A stretch of DNA of 64,000 bases from contig NZ_VULX01000004.1 of assembly GCF_009696465.1 (NCBI RefSeq), positions 1 to 64,000 of the forward strand. The letters are read 5' to 3'. Position 1 is the first letter of the stretch. Each line of letters starts with the position of its first letter. This DNA comes from Inconstantimicrobium porci (GTDB lineage: Bacteria > Bacillota > Clostridia > Clostridiales > Clostridiaceae). The notes beneath the pieces were generated by a model. It ran no database searches. It saw only the letters and a program-made list of their open reading frames with translations, and was not told the origin of the DNA. Below, one piece after another: positions 62,232-64,000 of the stretch. The position numbers and the translations under genes are program-made.

Positions 62232-63476
62232 ATGATAAAAGATGTATTCGTAAAGAATAGAAAAAAATTATTGGAAAAGGTAGAGGATAATTCAGCAGTT
62301 ATATTTTTCGCTGGAAAAGCGCTTACTAAATCTGCTGATGAAGAATATCCATTTACTCCAAATAGAAATTTTTATTATTTAACAGGAATCGACGAACCAC
62401 ATCATATTCTTTTATTAAAGAAGGTTAACGGAAAAGAAAGTGAAGTATTATTTGTAATAAAACCAGATCTTGAAAGAGAAAGATGGTATGGAAAAACTTT
62501 AAGACAGAATGAAGCATCAGAACTTTCAGGAATTGAAGACGTAGAATTCCTTGATTCTTTTGAAGCCGTAGTTAACAGACTTATAACTGCTGGAGACATT
62601 GAAAACTTATATCTTGATTTAGAAAGAAATTCAATGGATGATGACAAGACTACTGCAGAAAAATTTGCTTCAAAGATAGCGGGAATATATCCACAAATTG
62701 TAGTTAAGAATATCTATAATATAATAAGTGAAATAAGAATGGTAAAGTCTGAAGAAGAAATTGAAGAGATGAGAAAAGCTATAGCTATAACATTAGAAGG
62801 CGTAGAAGCTCTTATGAAAAATTCAAAAACAGGCATAAAAGAATATCAGCTTGAAGCTTATTTTGATTTTGTATGCAAGAGCCATGGAGTTAAGGATTAT
62901 GCATTTAAGACTATTGCAGCAGCAGGAGAAAATGCAGCAATTCTTCACTACTCAACTAATAATACTGTAATCAAAGATAATGAAATGATTCTTTTTGATC
63001 TTGGAGCTCAGTACAAATACTACAATGCTGATATCTCAAGAACATTCCCTGCTAATGGAAGATTCACAAAGAGACAGAAGGATGTATACGAAGCAGTACT
63101 TAGAGTAAATGAAAAAGTTATTGCAGCAACAAAACCAGGAGTTAAATTTATCGACTGGAACAACCAAGCTACCGAATGGATTGCAGAAGAATGTATAAAT
63201 CTTGGTCTTATAAAGGATAAGTCAGAAGTTAGAAAGTACTACTGGCATAGTATTGGACATAGTTTAGGATTAGACTGCCATGATGTTGGAAGAAGAGATG
63301 TAGAGTTTAAGCCAGGAATGGTATGGACAGTTGAGCCAGGTATTTATATAGCTGAAGAAGGTATAGGAGTAAGAATAGAAGACGATGTACTTGTTACTGA
63401 GAACGGCTGTGAAGTTCTTACTAAGGATATGATTAAATCAGTAGAAGATATAGAAAAATTTATGGCTCAGAAGTAA
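62232..63476 (+). CDS. pepP: Xaa-Pro aminopeptidase P
   Basis: 414 residues. N-terminal creatinase-like domain (FFAGKALTKSADEEYPFTPNRNFYYLTGID), then the pita-bread metallopeptidase with metal ligands in FDLGAQYKYYNADISRTFP, HSIGHSLGLDCHD and TVEPGIYI ... GVRIEDDVLVTENG. It removes N-terminal residues next to proline in cytoplasmic peptide recycling. AAGGGGCGCG precedes the ATG. Confidence 0.94.
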   Translation: MIKDVFVKNRKKLLEKVEDNSAVIFFAGKALTKSADEEYPFTPNRNFYYLTGIDEPHHILLLKKVNGKESEVLFVIKPDLERERWYGKTLRQNEASELSGIEDVEFLDSFEAVVNRLITAGDIENLYLDLERNSMDDDKTTAEKFASKIAGIYPQIVVKNIYNIISEIRMVKSEEEIEEMRKAIAITLEGVEALMKNSKTGIKEYQLEAYFDFVCKSHGVKDYAFKTIAAAGENAAILHYSTNNTVIKDNEMILFDLGAQYKYYNADISRTFPANGRFTKRQKDVYEAVLRVNEKVIAATKPGVKFIDWNNQATEWIAEECINLGLIKDKSEVRKYYWHSIGHSLGLDCHDVGRRDVEFKPGMVWTVEPGIYIAEEGIGVRIEDDVLVTENGCEVLTKDMIKSVEDIEKFMAQK

Positions 63477-63509
63477 ACATAAAAAAATAATAAAGAAGGT
63501 GTTTAAGAT

Positions 63510-63920
63510 ATGAATTTTATGAATGGACGATATGGAAAGTTTGATATGCTCGATCAGATAATCATTCTGGTTGCTGCAATACTATGCATGTTCAGATATA
63601 CAAGACCTGTCAGCATATTGCTTGTCTTATTTGTACTATATAGATTCTTTTCAAAGGATGTATATAAGAGACAGCAGGAAGAGCTGAAGTTTCAGGACTT
63701 TATAAGAAATGCCCTTGGAAAATCAGCACAGAAATATAGTGGTTATAATGTATACAAGAAGCCATTAGGCCAGAGAATGAGCGATTGGTTTAATGAAAAG
63801 AAAAACTATAAGATTTTTACATGTAAGAATTGCGGTCAGAAGCTGAGAGTTCCAAGGGGAAAAGGCAAGATTACAATTACATGTAGAAAATGTGGCATAC
63901 AGTTTAAAGCCAAAAGTTAG
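63510..63920 (+). CDS. Membrane-associated zinc-ribbon protein
   Basis: 136 residues. Two hydrophobic helices at about 13-45, a basic middle, then a C-terminal zinc ribbon with CKNCGQKLRVPRGKGKITITC-type spacing: C-x2-C and C-x2-C, about 17 residues apart. Its function is unknown; similar small proteins occur in Firmicutes. AAGAAGGTGT precedes the ATG. It is likely co-transcribed with pepP (33-base gap). Confidence 0.72.
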   Translation: MNFMNGRYGKFDMLDQIIILVAAILCMFRYTRPVSILLVLFVLYRFFSKDVYKRQQEELKFQDFIRNALGKSAQKYSGYNVYKKPLGQRMSDWFNEKKNYKIFTCKNCGQKLRVPRGKGKITITCRKCGIQFKAKS

Positions 63921-63954
63921 ACATTAATTCCCTAGCAAAATCAAGCGTAAGTAT

Positions 63955-64000
63955 AGATTGAGCAAGATGCTCAATAATAATTTAGAATGTAGGATTTAGA
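63955..64000. repeat. Hairpin and start of another class A repeat at window edge
   Basis: TTGAGC/GCTCAA hairpin, then AATTTAGAATGTAGGATTT, which matches the outer end of class A copies. The rest is beyond the window. Confidence 0.45.

Overview
The window is an AT-rich, low-GC Firmicute chromosome segment that reads as Clostridium sensu stricto. Evidence: a monomeric [FeFe] hydrogenase, a germination locus (double subtilase Csp plus SleC), spore maturation genes spmA/spmB, T-box control of tRNA synthetases, PyrR attenuation of carAB, AGGAGG-type ribosome sites with several GTG/TTG starts, and a TcdR/UviA-like sigma factor. I saw no rRNA, tRNA, CRISPR array, transposase or prophage.

Layout. 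0-8.5 kb: ABC exporter, hydrogenase, YjeM-type antiporter, two SDR enzymes and a Cof-type HAD phosphatase. 8.6-11.7 kb: PadR regulator, DUF2812 protein and a NatAB-like ABC exporter behind a promoter with tandem operator-like repeats. 11.8-14.5 kb: Tyr T-box, tyrS and a HAD phosphatase. 14.5-20.3 kb: two small proteins, a candidate small RNA, and the pyr attenuator with carA-carB. 20.4-24 kb: an accessory island with a MacB-like ABC transporter and a secreted bacteriocin-like peptide whose start is broken by an A8 tract. 24-27.9 kb: thiazole operon thiS-thiF-thiG-thiH-tenI with a terminator-like leader and no recognisable TPP aptamer. 28-33 kb: YciI-like protein, HD-GYP protein, long glutamine synthetase, murI and a cyclophilin. 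33-40 kb: DUF3783 protein, XRE/S24-like regulator and the csp-sleC germination locus. 40-48 kb: two radical SAM proteins, a YkvI-like membrane protein, an orphan MsmX-type ATPase with a CdaR/PucR-like regulator, RlmI-like methyltransferase and a BFD-like protein. 48-64 kb: Ile T-box and ileS, CcpA-like regulator, two MATE transporters, spmAB, an ABC exporter, a sigma factor behind a LexA-like box, pepP and a zinc-ribbon protein.

The most unusual content is between the genes. At least nine intergenic spaces hold copies of a modular repeat of about 120-320 bp. It is built from hairpins that keep their base pairing while their sequence changes: GAAACTCC/GGAGTTTC, GAGGA/TCCTC, GGAGG/CCTCC, and GAAAT/ATTTC in most copies. 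The shared cores sit inside at least three different end types. One copy (39.55-39.87 kb) looks like one element nested in another, and another copy lies inside the thi operon. A second family, a long hairpin with an internal CGAC-CGAC loop and a T-run, has one copy inside the Tyr T-box leader and one at 55.5 kb. No mobilising gene is present here, so any movement would have to be driven in trans.
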